A program made the position numbers and the translations under genes. The notes beneath the pieces were generated by a model that had not been told where the DNA came from, searched no databases, and saw nothing but the letters and a program-made list of their open reading frames with translations. Of a stretch of 64,000 bases of DNA, positions 12,740 through 24,370 are shown piece after piece. This DNA is from Lingula anatina (taxonomy: Eukaryota > Brachiopoda > Lingulata > Lingulida > Lingulidae). Every line of letters starts with the position of its first letter. The stretch's first letter is position 1. The stretch is taken from positions 2,125 to 66,124 of the forward strand of contig NW_019775838.1 in the NCBI RefSeq assembly GCF_001039355.2, read 5' to 3'.

Positions 12740-14879
12740 TCAACCTTGAAACACCTTTCTTGCATTTTTCATAATCCAGCAGAAAGGACAGGTAACAGTC
12801 ATCTCCATGGACCAGGGGGTGGCATCCGCATGGAACGCAGGCTTAGTAGCAGGGTGGGGCAGTAAAGTGTAGGAACATTGTTTGCAGTATGTGGACAGTT
12901 CTTCGTTTGTTTTCTTAAACATTTTTACCTCTTCAAAAAAGTCTTTGCCTTGTGCCTGCACTTGCTGGACAAATCTTTGCTGGAAATAATCATACAGTTT
13001 ATAGTTCAATGAACTCCAGTTTCTGTGCATTTCCAAGAGTTCATTGTCGATTAAATGGTCGTATGAATACTGTGATGTCAGTCTACTTTCGTATACTATG
13101 TCTTGAAAATCCCAGCAAAGCATTCGCTTCATTAAAACTAAACTTTCGTCAAAATATTCCACTAAAATTACGATATCAAACATATTTACTACTCGTTCCA
13201 TAAACTCTTGAATTGCTATCTCATTATCAGAATCTTCTTCGCGAAATCCAAATTCATTGGCAATGTTGTTTCGTTTCAATCCAGGTGGCAGTTGCTGCAC
13301 AGTTTTCAATATTTGATATCTTGTCATGAATTCTTTTAGAAAATTATTTGACTGCAACTGGGACTGGATCTTGCCTCTGTGATAATGCAAAGATGAGACA
13401 TATTGTGCCAGAGGATTTCGGATGAAACCAACAGAAATGACGTCACTGTCCATCATTTTACGCAACAACTCGTCATTCTGGTAACCAAACTGGGTAATGA
13501 CGTCATATTTGAACAAATGGTCCCCATTCTGATCTAGCGAACGAACAACGCTAGGCGTCGCAACACTTAAATCGTGTAAGAAGGCAAAGGTAAGAATTAT
13601 GTTGCCGACGGTGGTGGAGGCGCACCTGTGTACTTTTGTGACTTTTACGTGAGTCTTTGGATAGCACTGGTATACTTTATGGATGCCTATGGGTCGTTTC
13701 AAAGTTTCTAAGGCCTCTAATCCCTCAACAGGGAGCATGGACTTTGCTTCAACGTTTCTGAAAAAAAAAGGGGGAACTGTATGATGATTGCGATAAGCAT
13801 AATTATAAAATGAACAAGGAATACATTTCGGGGTCAAAACAAATCGAGCCCTTTAAGATGAGGACCAAACCCTCTAAAGTATTGAACGTCTTCTTCCCAA
13901 CACACGCACGCACACACACACATTCATGTGCACATACACACTCACTCAAGCACGCACACACGCAGGAACGCACACACGCAAATTAAAACTAAAGAAAAGA
14001 TGGGAACGGCATTTTCTCAGGCATTATTACTTGCAATAATAAGGCTAGCACTACATCATAGCCTCTATTACAATATAAGGTCTCTCAAATTTCAAGAAAA
14101 TTGTTGGGCTTAAACTTTAATATTGGTCGCTTTGCATAAAAGTTCCCGCTGCACTGGAAGCACACTTGCATACATCGCACAAATAGTTTAACACTCAAAT
14201 ACTCCTCTTTGTGGATCACCATACAGTACACGTCAAATGACACAAAAAGGAGTGCCAACGCATGAATTTTCAAGGACTAGGATTGAGCGTGCATCAAATA
14301 ATAACCAAAAGACATAAGAAGAACGCTGGCGTTTGAAAAGTGATAATTTAAAGAAAAATAAGTACAAATTAAATCTTTGTAACACTTGTAAAACGTAAAA
14401 TTGGATGTTTAGCATTACCCTTTGTTCTCATCTACTGATTGGCCGAAGGTGTCGACTCTCTGAAAACTACCCTGACCTTCACCTTGGGCTAAAGTGTCAA
14501 TGGCGGAACCAAACCCTTCGTTTCCTGTGTTTTGTAGGAGGTTGGGTAGTAAAGCATCACTTAAGCCTGGACTTTGTCCGCTCTGGTCCTGCGCCGGTTG
14601 TTTATCTTGCATAAAAAAACTCATATCGGTAAAATTTACAATGGGCATACCCCCCTCATCCTGTGGCTGATTCAGCATCTGAGAATTTTCTATTAAATTG
14701 ACTGTTTTAGCAATGTTATTGACATTTTCAGCACTGGTGTGTTTCATGTAAAATTCCCTGTAAGTGGCAAAGAGTTGGTAAGTTACGATAATCCCATACA
14801 CAGCTACGGCCATGGTCACTCCTAACACCAGTTTTTGTATTGAGAGACGTCTCTCCATATTGTATTTCTGGTGGCACAA
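12740..14879 (-). CDS. Galactose-3-O-sulfotransferase-like protein, copy C (2 exons)
   Basis: Exon 1 (14419-14879) encodes a membrane anchor near residues 18-38 and a long Gln/Asp/Ser-rich stem, and ends AAAGG/GTAATG in phase 2. Exon 2 (12740-13757) starts after an excellent acceptor, a run of C and T ending in CAG. The joined protein is about 492 residues. The PAPS loop reads KVHRCASTT, conservative against copies A and B. FIRNP..QYVSS is the 3'-phosphate block, followed by LKRNNIANEFGF, VEYFDESLVLMKR and LCWDFQDIVY. Apart from the catalytic fold it is quite divergent from A and B, so it is an older paralogue. The long stem may set its position in the Golgi membrane; that is inference. Confidence 0.87.
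13890..13985. repeat. CA/CACG-rich simple repeat in the intron of copy C
   Basis: ACACGCACGCACACACAC-type sequence fills part of the 661-bp intron (13758-14418). A small open frame across it is a by-product of the repeat. Confidence 0.6.
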
Positions 14880-16287
14880 GATTCGTCGACTTGGATGCTT
14901 CTCATTTAGTATTCTCTAACTGCATACCAATTAATGTTGTAATATTTGTTGCAAATATATGTCAATAGCATCTCTGATGAATACATGTAGCCATGTTTGC
15001 CAAGTGTCCACAATTACTATACATCAGTGTCACATCAGTGAAACGCAAATGTTAAGCATGTTATACATTATTTATGCTTGCTTACATCGTACAATATCAC
15101 TTATCTATATGTGCCGTGTGGTGTGCGAATACTTAACCATGCGATTTTAAAGCTAGTGTTGGCGTAGACAACATAATATTTTATTCATTTTCGCATGGTC
15201 TATTTTCGGAGACAGCAACATTTCATAAGTCTGTCGCGGAATTAAAAAATTCGGATCAGCATCAGTTCTACTTAGCATTATCTTTTTCTGCCATGGTTAC
15301 CCACAATAATTCATATATGTGCGCCTGTTTCACGTGGTTGGTGAATTTGAGCGCTCTTGGCCGGAGGTCTTTCAATTCACAACTATATATATATATATTA
15401 TTAAATCTTTTTCAGATACAGTTTTACTCGGAAGAAATTAAGGATGGCTAAACCTAAAGCAATAATCAAGGATATAATTACTATAAATCATGGTTATTTA
15501 GAAGAAAATCTCAACTAGGTCATAAATATATACATGTAGATTTGATTAATTTTTAATACAAAGCATGGTATATATTTACGTAAATAACAAACGAAAATAC
15601 ATGTATAATTTGTATTTTATAATACGTCTTTGATCATTATGTATAAAAGGACGTTGTAGTATTTTTAATCAGAATGCTATCGGTAACAGGCAAATAATAA
15701 CAAATATGTTTATTATATTGAAAATGGCCATTTGATTTTTTACCATATGGTCAGACCAAAAGTTTAGGATATGTTTACCGGGTGGTTGGTATGTAGTACG
15801 TAATCTTTCAATTCTTAATCGATTTCATATAAAACAGTAAGTTAAAGCCAAGAAAAGAGCTAATTAGCAGTTCATCCTGTGAAATTTGAAAACAACACAA
15901 ATAGTGACCGTGCATTTGGCTTGAAAGACATCAATTCAAGAAAACGTAATTTATTTTACTTCCATATTTACCAATTTTTTTCTTAATATTCCAAATATAT
16001 AGGTCATATCTTAAATGCATTGCAAGACAATTAAATGCTGAGCTTTTGTATTAAGGGCATAGAAAGCAAGACAGCAGTTTACTTTCATACAACCATTCGT
16101 ATCAACATATTCATATCAGTCACCAGGGTCTTAAATAAGCATATCATACATTCCCTGTACTGTTCGTTAAACCCAATAAGCAATATAATCTCAGTAAGCG
16201 TCCCTCTCATATCTCACAGATAATTGATTTTTTTAAACGTATATGTGCTGCAGTTAACAAAAATTGACTCGCTTTAAAATCAACTCC
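14880..16287. other. AT-rich intergenic stretch
   Basis: I see no gene, tRNA or clear transposon here. A short (TA)n run lies at about 15385-15400. The stretch would be the expected place for a catalytic exon of the anchor-only gene at 16288-17193, and none of the family blocks is present on either strand. Confidence 0.45.
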
Positions 16288-17193
16288 TCAAATGGCATCT
16301 TTCTCCTTCTTCAGTCTCTCAAATTCATCTGTTAAAGCATGAAATTTTTGCAAGACATCGGCGTTGGACAAAGCCTCTTGCTGCCTGGCGGCAAATGCTT
16401 CATTGATAGAACTGTCATCAACTGGAGCAGCCTCCTGGGGTTGTGCTTCTGGTTTCTGCAGAGGTTGAGCGGCTAAAGCTTCATTTAAGGGAGAACCTTC
16501 ACTGGGTGTTTGCTGCGTTGCTTCTGTTGTCTCTGACTCCGGTCGTGCGTCTAATGGCATGTCATTTTGAGAATTGTCTACTCTGAGAACATTTTCGTTT
16601 GGATCAACAACTTTTTCTGCACCTTCACTGGAATCTGTAGTCTTTTGTTGTAGCTGTGCGTCTAAAACTGCATTCTGAGGACGATCTAAACTAGGGACTT
16701 CTACGTTTTGGTTTGTTTTGATAGTTTCAGATTCTCCTTCGACACCAGGCGCATCTTCTGCGTCCTTATCTTCATCTTCTTCATCAGAAGTATCCGGAGA
16801 AGATTTTTCTTGATCTTGAGCTCCATTATTCGGGACGATTGGATCTGACCCTACAGTTGTTGTTTCGGACGCAGGCAAAGAACTCTCTGTAGAGAATAGC
16901 ATAGAGGAGAACGAGCTGCCCATAGTGGACGAGGAGGCCGCAGTGACGTCACGCATCGCGTGCTGCCCATTGGAGACGACTCTATCCTTCAACGTGCCGA
17001 CAGCCATCTTGGAATTGAGGGCCTCGATATGTTGGCGTAGCACAAGTATGTCCAAGGCAGTCTTCGCCGTTAAAATAAGGACAATGACGAGACCAAAACA
17101 AACCGCCAGGCGAAATAATTTGAGTTTGTGTATCCATAGGTATTTAGAGCCGTATTTCTGTGCTTCAACGTCCATTATAGAGGGATTCATCAC
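16288..17193 (-). CDS. Anchor-and-stem protein lacking the sulfotransferase domain
   Basis: This single open exon encodes 301 residues: a cytosolic tail, one membrane segment (about 26-50), then an acidic Gln/Glu/Ser/Thr/Pro-rich stem and a charged, helix-prone end rich in Lys and Glu. The stem holds four imperfect repeats with the cores AVLDAQLQQK, DMPLDARPE, PLNEALAAQ and SINEAFAARQ. The layout matches the first exons of the neighbouring sulfotransferases, especially copy C, but there is no catalytic domain. I found no good splice donor before the stop that would join it to a catalytic exon. It may be a catalytically dead membrane protein derived from a sulfotransferase, a first exon that lost its partner, or an unrelated type II membrane protein. 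No database family is recognised. Confidence 0.6.
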   Translation of the reverse strand: MMNPSIMDVEAQKYGSKYLWIHKLKLFRLAVCFGLVIVLILTAKTALDILVLRQHIEALNSKMAVGTLKDRVVSNGQHAMRDVTAASSSTMGSSFSSMLFSTESSLPASETTTVGSDPIVPNNGAQDQEKSSPDTSDEEDEDKDAEDAPGVEGESETIKTNQNVEVPSLDRPQNAVLDAQLQQKTTDSSEGAEKVVDPNENVLRVDNSQNDMPLDARPESETTEATQQTPSEGSPLNEALAAQPLQKPEAQPQEAAPVDDSSINEAFAARQQEALSNADVLQKFHALTDEFERLKKEKDAI

Positions 17194-17406
17194 AAAACAT
17201 ACACAACCAGCTAAGCTAAATGATGATTATTTGACTTTCAACAGATGTTGGCTTTGTTATAAATTCATGAGTATATTTCTGCTGGTAATATTTTAGTACA
17301 GCAACGATACCGTAATGGGCCCACAGCTCAATTTATTATTGAATACATATGAACGTATCCATTCGTTGGCTTAGTTCAGTTAATTGAATATTTTGTTTTA
17401 AGACAC

Positions 17407-18801
17407 CTATTGATATGGATAGTCATTTTGGAAGTTTTTCAAACAAATTTTAAATGCCTCCAATTCTTCTTGAAAGTCGGGACCTTGAGCTTTCATCAAT
17501 TTTTCAAATTTTTGCCGAAAATGTGAATATAAAAAATAGTCCCCCAAACTCCACTGCATGTGGAGTCTCCTTAATTCAGGGTCATCAACATGTTTATATG
17601 TGTAGTTTAAGACATTTCTGGAAGCAAATAAAATATCATCCATGTCCCAGCACAGAAGTCGTCTGAGTAATATTAAGCTTTCGTCCATGAATTCAGATAT
17701 CATGATGAAGTCAAATTTTTTATCTATATATGCAATAAATTGTTTTATAAACGTAATATTGTTTCTTAAAGTGTCGTCTTCATCCGGAAACCCAAAATGA
17801 AAAAGCATACTGTTTCTAACAAAAGCAGACGCTGGTTTGGTGCCACCTCGATAATACTTCTGCGGGTTTCTCAAAAATTCTCGCATGGGGTCCGCGTTAA
17901 ATATGTTGTACTTTTTATCAAAATGGAAAGCATTAAAAACTGACTTAAACTGCGAAAACGGCTCTCGTAATATCGTTGTGTAGAAGGTATCGGCGTGCAT
18001 CACTCTCTTCAGGACCTCTTCGTCGTACACCATATGATGTAGAATCATATCAAACTTGTCTTCAGTCCCATTCAGGGGAACGGTGTTGATGAATTCCATC
18101 TTAATCTTTGGGGGCCGAGGAATCTTGGAAGCGTCCACAGGACCCCAAAAATGATATCCATATTTAGGTTCAGCTACACGTAAATCATAAAATCTGCGGT
18201 ACCTGTTGAAGATCTGTACTATTGTCGTTGAGCCACATTTATGATTCTTCAGATAAGCTACGTGTTGCCGTGGCTTGCAAGTGGTTTCAACAGCACCAAG
18301 CAGAGGATAGTAGTTCATTAACCATTCTTTGGGGCAGTATTCATACCTGAAATTTTGTAAATTATTTTCATATGACACCCTTGAAATAAAAGATACTGAG
18401 CCTACACATTGGTTATGTACAAGCACTTTAAGTTAGAGAGGTGTCACGGTGTGCAATCAGTAGACCAACAATAGCGTCTATCCTTTACTGATATTAAGAC
18501 ACCGGCTTCCTCCTACACGTGATCAAAACGCTTTTAAATGTCACATTCATGTTTATAATAATAATTGATAGAGAACACGAAAACTTGTTTCAGCCATTTA
18601 CCTTGTTTTCACCGATTTGGCCTGGAAATTGTAACCCGAGAAAATAAAGTTTTCTAATCCGAATGGTAGAATGACCAGCCACAGCACCACAAAGAAGACA
18701 TAAAGGCACAATAAGCTCAGGAAGGAACGCCCCCGCACGTGGATCACCACCGTCCAAAAAATGGCTGCCAGCTTGGACCGGTGTCGCCCAATAGCGGCCA
18801 T
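17407..18801 (-). CDS. Galactose-3-O-sulfotransferase-like protein, copy D (2 exons)
   Basis: Exon 1 (18602-18801) gives a basic cytosolic tail and a strongly hydrophobic anchor at about residues 27-49, ending ACAAG/GTAAAT in phase 2. Exon 2 (17407-18346) begins after AATTTCAG. The joined product is about 379 residues, with a very short stem. The PAPS loop is LKNHKCGSTT, which keeps the His-Lys pair of the vertebrate enzymes. ILREPFSQFKSVF, FVRNSMLFHFGF, SEFMDESLILLRR and LCWDMDDILF follow. In the region after the PAPS loop (IPRPPKIKM, HHMVYDEE) it resembles the plus-strand copy at 19710-24370 more than copies A-C. The intron is only 255 bp. Confidence 0.88.
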
Positions 18802-19709
18802 CTTGACATCAGAGACAGAGCTTGCTGGTTAAAAGTTAATTGTGTTATTTTCCATCTTGTCTTCTCGGCACGAAATCTTTCCAATATCTACAAGTACCTT
18901 AATCACGTGCATATAAAAACTATACTTTAATATAAAATTGTCGACGCCAGGCTTAAAACTATATGAATAACCAAAGACAACCGTTACCTTCCACTGGTGT
19001 AGATCAAATATGTATGACACCAAGTCTGCCCTCAATGGAAGTCTGGCTAAGGCTTTTGTTGCATTCTCTTTTCCTTAAATCTTAGAGAACACTTCGCCGT
19101 TAGTTTTTCTTATGTGTATCTATAACAGCTGAGGTTGATGCAAAATTCAAGTGTGGCAAATGCAGAAATTTTCAAAACAAGAGCAATATATAAAATAAAT
19201 GAGTAAATCTTAATCTAACATTTTTAAAAACTGCAGTAAAAGTGCTTATATTATTAAAAGGCAATGTTCTAAATATTTTTTCACAGATATCAAAGCAAAC
19301 AAAATGTCAAATCGTTTACAAATAATATCAGTGTTTAATGCCTGGCCATATGCAAATCACGATCAGTGAAAGTACCGTTGCCAAGGTTACTGTCACCATG
19401 GAATCCACATTTTGTTCATTTATTCATGTGCAGCTGTTCCTAATATGGTGCTCCAAACAACTGTAACACTATCATGTTAACCTGCCACGTACAAGAGTTA
19501 CAGCTATATCTCACTGTTCTGGCTCTAGATTGGTCAAGAGTTGGTGCCCGGGGTCTCTAAATGCTGTAACCATCACCGAGGGTGGCAGTGTAGTGCCGAC
19601 ATTTACACGACACGTCACTTTGATTAATAAATAAATAATCAGTAGAAGAATAGGCAGGTTCTCGCTGTTTGGGCGCAGTTCGCGGAGAAGGGAACGATTT
19701 CGGACACTA
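18802..19709. promoter_or_regulatory. Shared 0.9-kb spacer between divergent sulfotransferase genes
   Basis: The genes at 17407-18801 and 19710-24370 point away from each other, so this spacer must hold both promoters. I do not see a convincing TATA box or other defined site. No gene is visible inside. Confidence 0.4.
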
Positions 19710-22700
19710 ATGATCAGAAGAGCCATGAGGCTGCCAGGCCCGGCAACTCTGCACCAGCGGCCGGCGGCCATGATGATGTTCGCCGTGGTCATCGTCTATT
19801 TTCTAGTCTGGGTTGCCTTGACAACGTCTGGGGACGAGGTTTACACGTTCCGTATGAGTGAACGCCATGATAGCGATGAGGTGCACAGGTAAGCGGCTAA
19901 ATATTAAAATTTGGTTGGGTGACCGCGTATCTTTTTTTATTACATGTAAAAAATATTGACCAACATTCCCCCCCCCCAAAAAAAAAATAAATAAAAAATA
20001 AAAAATAAAATAAAATAAAAATAAAAATAAAATAAAATAAAATAAAAATAAGACACTGAATAAACATTCAAGTGGGTCGGCCATGCTGTAAGTCCACTGT
20101 TATGAATACGCTCTTAATGGCTAAAACTAGATTATCTTTCGCGAACAAATCTAACCAGTAACTGGTACAATTTCTGTCGTGAGGGATTATTTCATAAGAT
20201 ATATAGAGAGAGATCCAGGTAGGAATCCGTACATTTGTAGTAGGATAATATTTCTTGGATACTTTTCAACAAAAGGAGAAGAGCGTTGCTTTTGTCTGCG
20301 TGTGGACCAAGCATTTAAACGAATACGTCTGAGATGTTAAGATTCTATATCATATACTTTAGACTATTATATGACCCTGGTAATATTCTATTACAACATA
20401 AATGGTATTAAACGATAAAGGCCACAACGCCTTGATATATTTCAACATTACGCTGCATACACATTGTAGATTAGTACAGACAGTTTAAATATAGATAGCT
20501 TAAATATAAATAAATTATTTAATTAAGCTTCATGTTTGCCTAAGAGATATTGCTCTTCGCTTCAGTTCGACGATGTTCGTGCCCACTGTGGAAGTGGACT
20601 TTCCAGACGGGACAACAAAGATGACGATGGACTTTGAGTCCACCCCCTCCACTATCTTTACTACCCTCAGCATCCCTAGTACGACGTCATTGCCCCCAGA
20701 TGTCCGCTTTTTGGATAACTACATTGAAGATGGTAGGGAGTTACCATTTCGCCGCAGAGGGTGTCTGAATATTGTCGTGCAATCCTCTTTGCTGCTCATA
20801 GTCACGAACGCACACACACATATGCATGCACGCGCCCACACACCCATTTACATTAAGAAATTATAATACATGCAGAACTGGGCCCCGTAACTCGAAAGCA
20901 TAGCGCATTGCGACCAAGCGCAACCATCTCGATTCCATAACTCGCCCATACTCGACCCATATAATACATTGTAGCCTCTATGTGATATCGCTATTCGCAA
21001 TACGCGATGCTTTCGAGTCACGGGGCCCTGGGTACATCAGTAATTATATATTATGGTAATTTAAATTCTGCCATGTAAATATTATTTTGAAAGCACCCCT
21101 TGCCTGATAGTGTGGCTAAAACATGTGGCTTCTAATGCAAGCGTTATCAGTGCAAATCGTATAATCTAATATTTCTTATCAGACTTTTTGAAAAGTTCTT
21201 TTATTCCTCGCCTTAGTTTGCGTTTGTTTATAGTTACTAAGAGTAAATTAATTTTATTGTTTACAGAACCTAACACCAGTCCATATACCTTTTTTACCAC
21301 GTTATCTACTCCAGCAGTTAACATCGTAAATCAACCCAACTTACCAAATGTTGAAACCTTACCTGGAAAAGAAGAACCTTTAGTTATACCGGTGGAACAA
21401 CCAGCGCCGAAACCTGAAAGTCCAAAATTACCGCCTGAAAACACAGCAGCCAATCAAAACGCCAGTAAACCTAAAGGAGAATCTAACCAATTGAAAGGAC
21501 CGGTGCCACAAATAGCGCCAAAAGTCGGTGTAGCACAACCCCCTCAGGTAGGCCAAGAACGTGACAGTTTAGATATCCCCCAGCCAAAACAACAATCACA
21601 AGTGCAGCAACAACAACAACAACAACAGCCTGTGCTTAAACAAAAAGCACCTGTCATTATAAACCCTGATCAAAAGAAATCTGTAGATACTGCACAAGCC
21701 GACAGCAGCCAACCAAACGAGGAGTCAAAGCCGAATACACAACATATCATACGCAGCGCCTCTGGCGGCGGGGTCATGCAGTTCGGGTACCTACCAGATG
21801 ATAATAACACCAAGTCAGGACCAGCGACCAATGTGCAGGCAAGGACCACCGTTTTGCGAAGCATATATAATTTAACAAAAGCTGTCATGTCCAGATCCAG
21901 GGTTCCGGTCATGGACAAACCCAAACCTAACTGTACTGTGTACAAGCATGTTGTTTATGTTAAAATTTCTGAAACGGGGTCGACCATGTTCTTTGACGTC
22001 ATGCGACGATTTGCCCTCAAATATTCTTTGGCCCGAGCACTGCCAAGGTTCCGTATGCATTTTTATGGGGACGAAAACGTAGCTTTAATACCAAGACCTG
22101 CCAAAATTAAACAAAGATTTGTTCGAATTGATCGACCGCAGCAGAGATTTGACGTCATGTACCACCACATGGTTTTCGACGGTGACATCGTAAGCCGAGT
22201 TATGCCACGTGACACCTTCTACGTCACAATGTTGAGATACCCTTGGGCTCAATTCAAATCAGTTTTGAATAAGTACAACTTGCTGCAAAAATACGCCCCA
22301 GGAAATGACACAGCCATAGAACTTGAGCAATTTCTTGAAAATCCGTACAAATACTGGCGCAATGGTTCAGTCCGAACCTCTGCCTTTTCGCGCAACGGCA
22401 TGATGATGGAGTTGGGGTTTCCAGACGAGACAGAAGACGTCCGGAATGACGATCTGGTTATCCAAGCTTACATCAAATACTTGGAGCAGAGGTTTGGNNN
22501 NNNNNNNNNNNNNNNNNNNNNNNNNNNNNNNNNNNNNNNNNNNNNNNNNNNNNNNNNNNNNNNNNNNNNNNNNNNNNNNNNNNNNNNNNNNNNNNNNNNN
22601 NNNNNNNNNNNNNNNNNNNNNNNNNNNNNNNNNNNNNNNNNNNNNNNNNNNNNNNNNNNNNNNNNNNNNNNNNNNNNNNNNNNNNNNNNNNNNNNNNNNN

Positions 22701-24370
22701 NNNNNNNNNNNNNNNNNNNNNNNNNNNNNNNNNNNNNNNNNNNNNNNNNNNNNNNNNNNNNNNNNNNNNNNNNNNNNNNNNNNNNNNNNNNNNNNNNNNN
22801 NNNNNNNNNNNNNNNNNNNNNNNNNNNNNNNNNNNNNNNNNNNNNNNNNNNNNNNNNNNNNNNNNNNNNNNNNNNNNNNNNNNNNNNNNNNNNNNNNNNN
22901 NNNNNNNNNNNNNNNNNNNNNNNNNNNNNNNNNNNNNNNNNNNNNNNNNNNNNNNNNNNNNNNNNNNNNNNNNNNNNNNNNNNNNNNNNNNNNNNNNNNN
23001 NNNNNNNNNNNNNNNNNNNNNNNNNNNNNNNNNNNNNNNNNNNNNNNNNNNNNNNNNNNNNNNNNNNNNNNNNNNNNNNNNNNNNNNNNNNNNNNNNNNN
23101 NNNNNNNNNNNNNNNNNNNNNNNNNNNNNNNNNNNNNNNNNNNNNNNNNNNNNNNNNNNNNNNNNNNNNNNNNNNNNNNNNNNNNNNNNNNNNNNNNNNN
23201 NNNNNNNNNNNNNNNNNNNNNNNNNNNNNNNNNNNNNNNNNNNNNNNNNNNNNNNNNNNNNNNNNNNNNNNNNNNNNNNNNNNNNNNNNNNNNNAGTCAG
23301 GACCAGCGACCAATGTGCAGGCAAGGACCACCGTTTTGCGAAGCATATATAATTTAACAAAAGCTGTCATGTCCAGATCCAGGGTTCCGGTCATGGACAA
23401 ACCCAAACCGAACTGTACTGTGTACAAGCATGTTGTTTATGTTAAAATTTCTGAAACGGGGTCGACCATGTTCTTTGACGTCATGCGACGATTTGCCCTC
23501 AAATATTCTTTGGCCCGAGCACTGCCAAGGTTCCGTATGCATTTTTATGGGGACGAAAACGTAGCTTTAATACCAAGACCTGCCAAAATTAAACAAAGAT
23601 TTGTTCGAATTGATCGACCGCAGCAGAGATTTGACGTCATGTACCACCACATGGTTTTCGACGGTGACATCGTAAGCCGAGTTATGCCACGTGACACCTT
23701 CTACGTCACAATGTTGAGATACCCTTGGGCTCAATTCAAATCAGTTTTGAATAAGTACAACTTGCTGCAAAAATACGCCCCAGGAAATGACACAGCCATA
23801 GAACTTGAGCAATTTCTTGAAAATCCGTACAAATACTGGCGCAATGGTTCAGTCCGAACCTCTGCCTTTTCGCGCAACGGCATGATGATGGAGTTGGGGT
23901 TTCCAGACGAGACAGAAGACGTCCGGAATGACGATCTGGTTATCCAAGCTTACATCAAATACTTGGAGCAGAGGTTTGGCTTAGTTATGCTGGTTGAATT
24001 TCTAGACCAGAGTCTAATACTTCTCCGTCGCATGCTCTGTTGGGAAATGGAAGACATTCTCTATACTCCCATGGAAGGCAATAACTACCCTTTTAAGGGA
24101 AACAAGGACCAAAAACTTATTTCAGCGCACCAGAAGTGGAGTAAAGCCGACTATGCCGTGTATAGACATTTCAAAGAGAAGTTGCTTGGTCTCATTAACA
24201 AACAACCTGCTGAGTTTCATGACGAAGTACTTCTTTTCAAACGAGCTCTTGAATATGTTAAAATATGTGGCAGTCCCAGCAACGTGAGAATCTTACGACG
24301 AAAAGGAAAACCGTATGCTTCTGATGATGTTATTAACTGCTCCAGTCAACCTGTTAGAAAAATTACTTAG
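19710..24370 (+). CDS. Diverged Gal3ST-like protein, copy F (3 coding exons, contains assembly gap)
   Basis: Exon 1 (19710-19888) encodes a membrane anchor at about residues 19-39 and ends CACAG/GTAAGC in phase 2. Exon 2 (20566-20732) encodes a Thr/Ser/Pro-rich stem. Exon 3 starts at 21267 and holds a Pro/Gln-rich stem with a glutamine run, then the catalytic region. Bases 22498-23294 are unknown. The 685 bases before the gap (21813-22497) recur after it (23295-23979) with one silent difference, so the true exon is probably single. With the overlap collapsed the protein is about 655 residues. Family blocks kept are LRYPWAQFKSV, FSRNGMMMELGF, VEFLDQSLILLRR and LCWEMEDILY. The PAPS loop reads VKISETGSTM, with His-Lys replaced by Ser-Glu, so sulfotransferase activity is doubtful. 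Confidence 0.8.
19975..20055. repeat. A-rich simple repeat
   Basis: This C-then-A-rich tract with AAATA and AAAATA units lies in the first intron of copy F. It is non-coding; the hydrophobic frame on the other strand is a by-product. Confidence 0.7.
20880..21029. mobile_element. Short MITE with terminal inverted repeats of about 33 bp (family 3)
   Basis: The left end reads GGGCCCCGTAACTCGAAAGC and continues to GCATTGCG. The right end, read on the other strand, is GGGCCCCGTGACTCGAAAGC continuing to GTATTGCG, with about three mismatches over 33 bp. The whole element is about 150 bp, lies in the second intron of copy F and has no coding capacity. Confidence 0.65.
22498..23294. other. Assembly gap (797 N)
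   Basis: This run of unknown bases lies within the third exon of copy F. Because the flanks are the same 685 bp, the gap probably represents two contigs that overlap rather than missing sequence. Confidence 0.95.

Noticed and set aside
21188-24370. One continuous protein of about 1060 residues across the N run
   Set aside because: The frame passes through 797 unknown bases and repeats the same catalytic segment on both sides. The joint is better explained by overlapping contigs.
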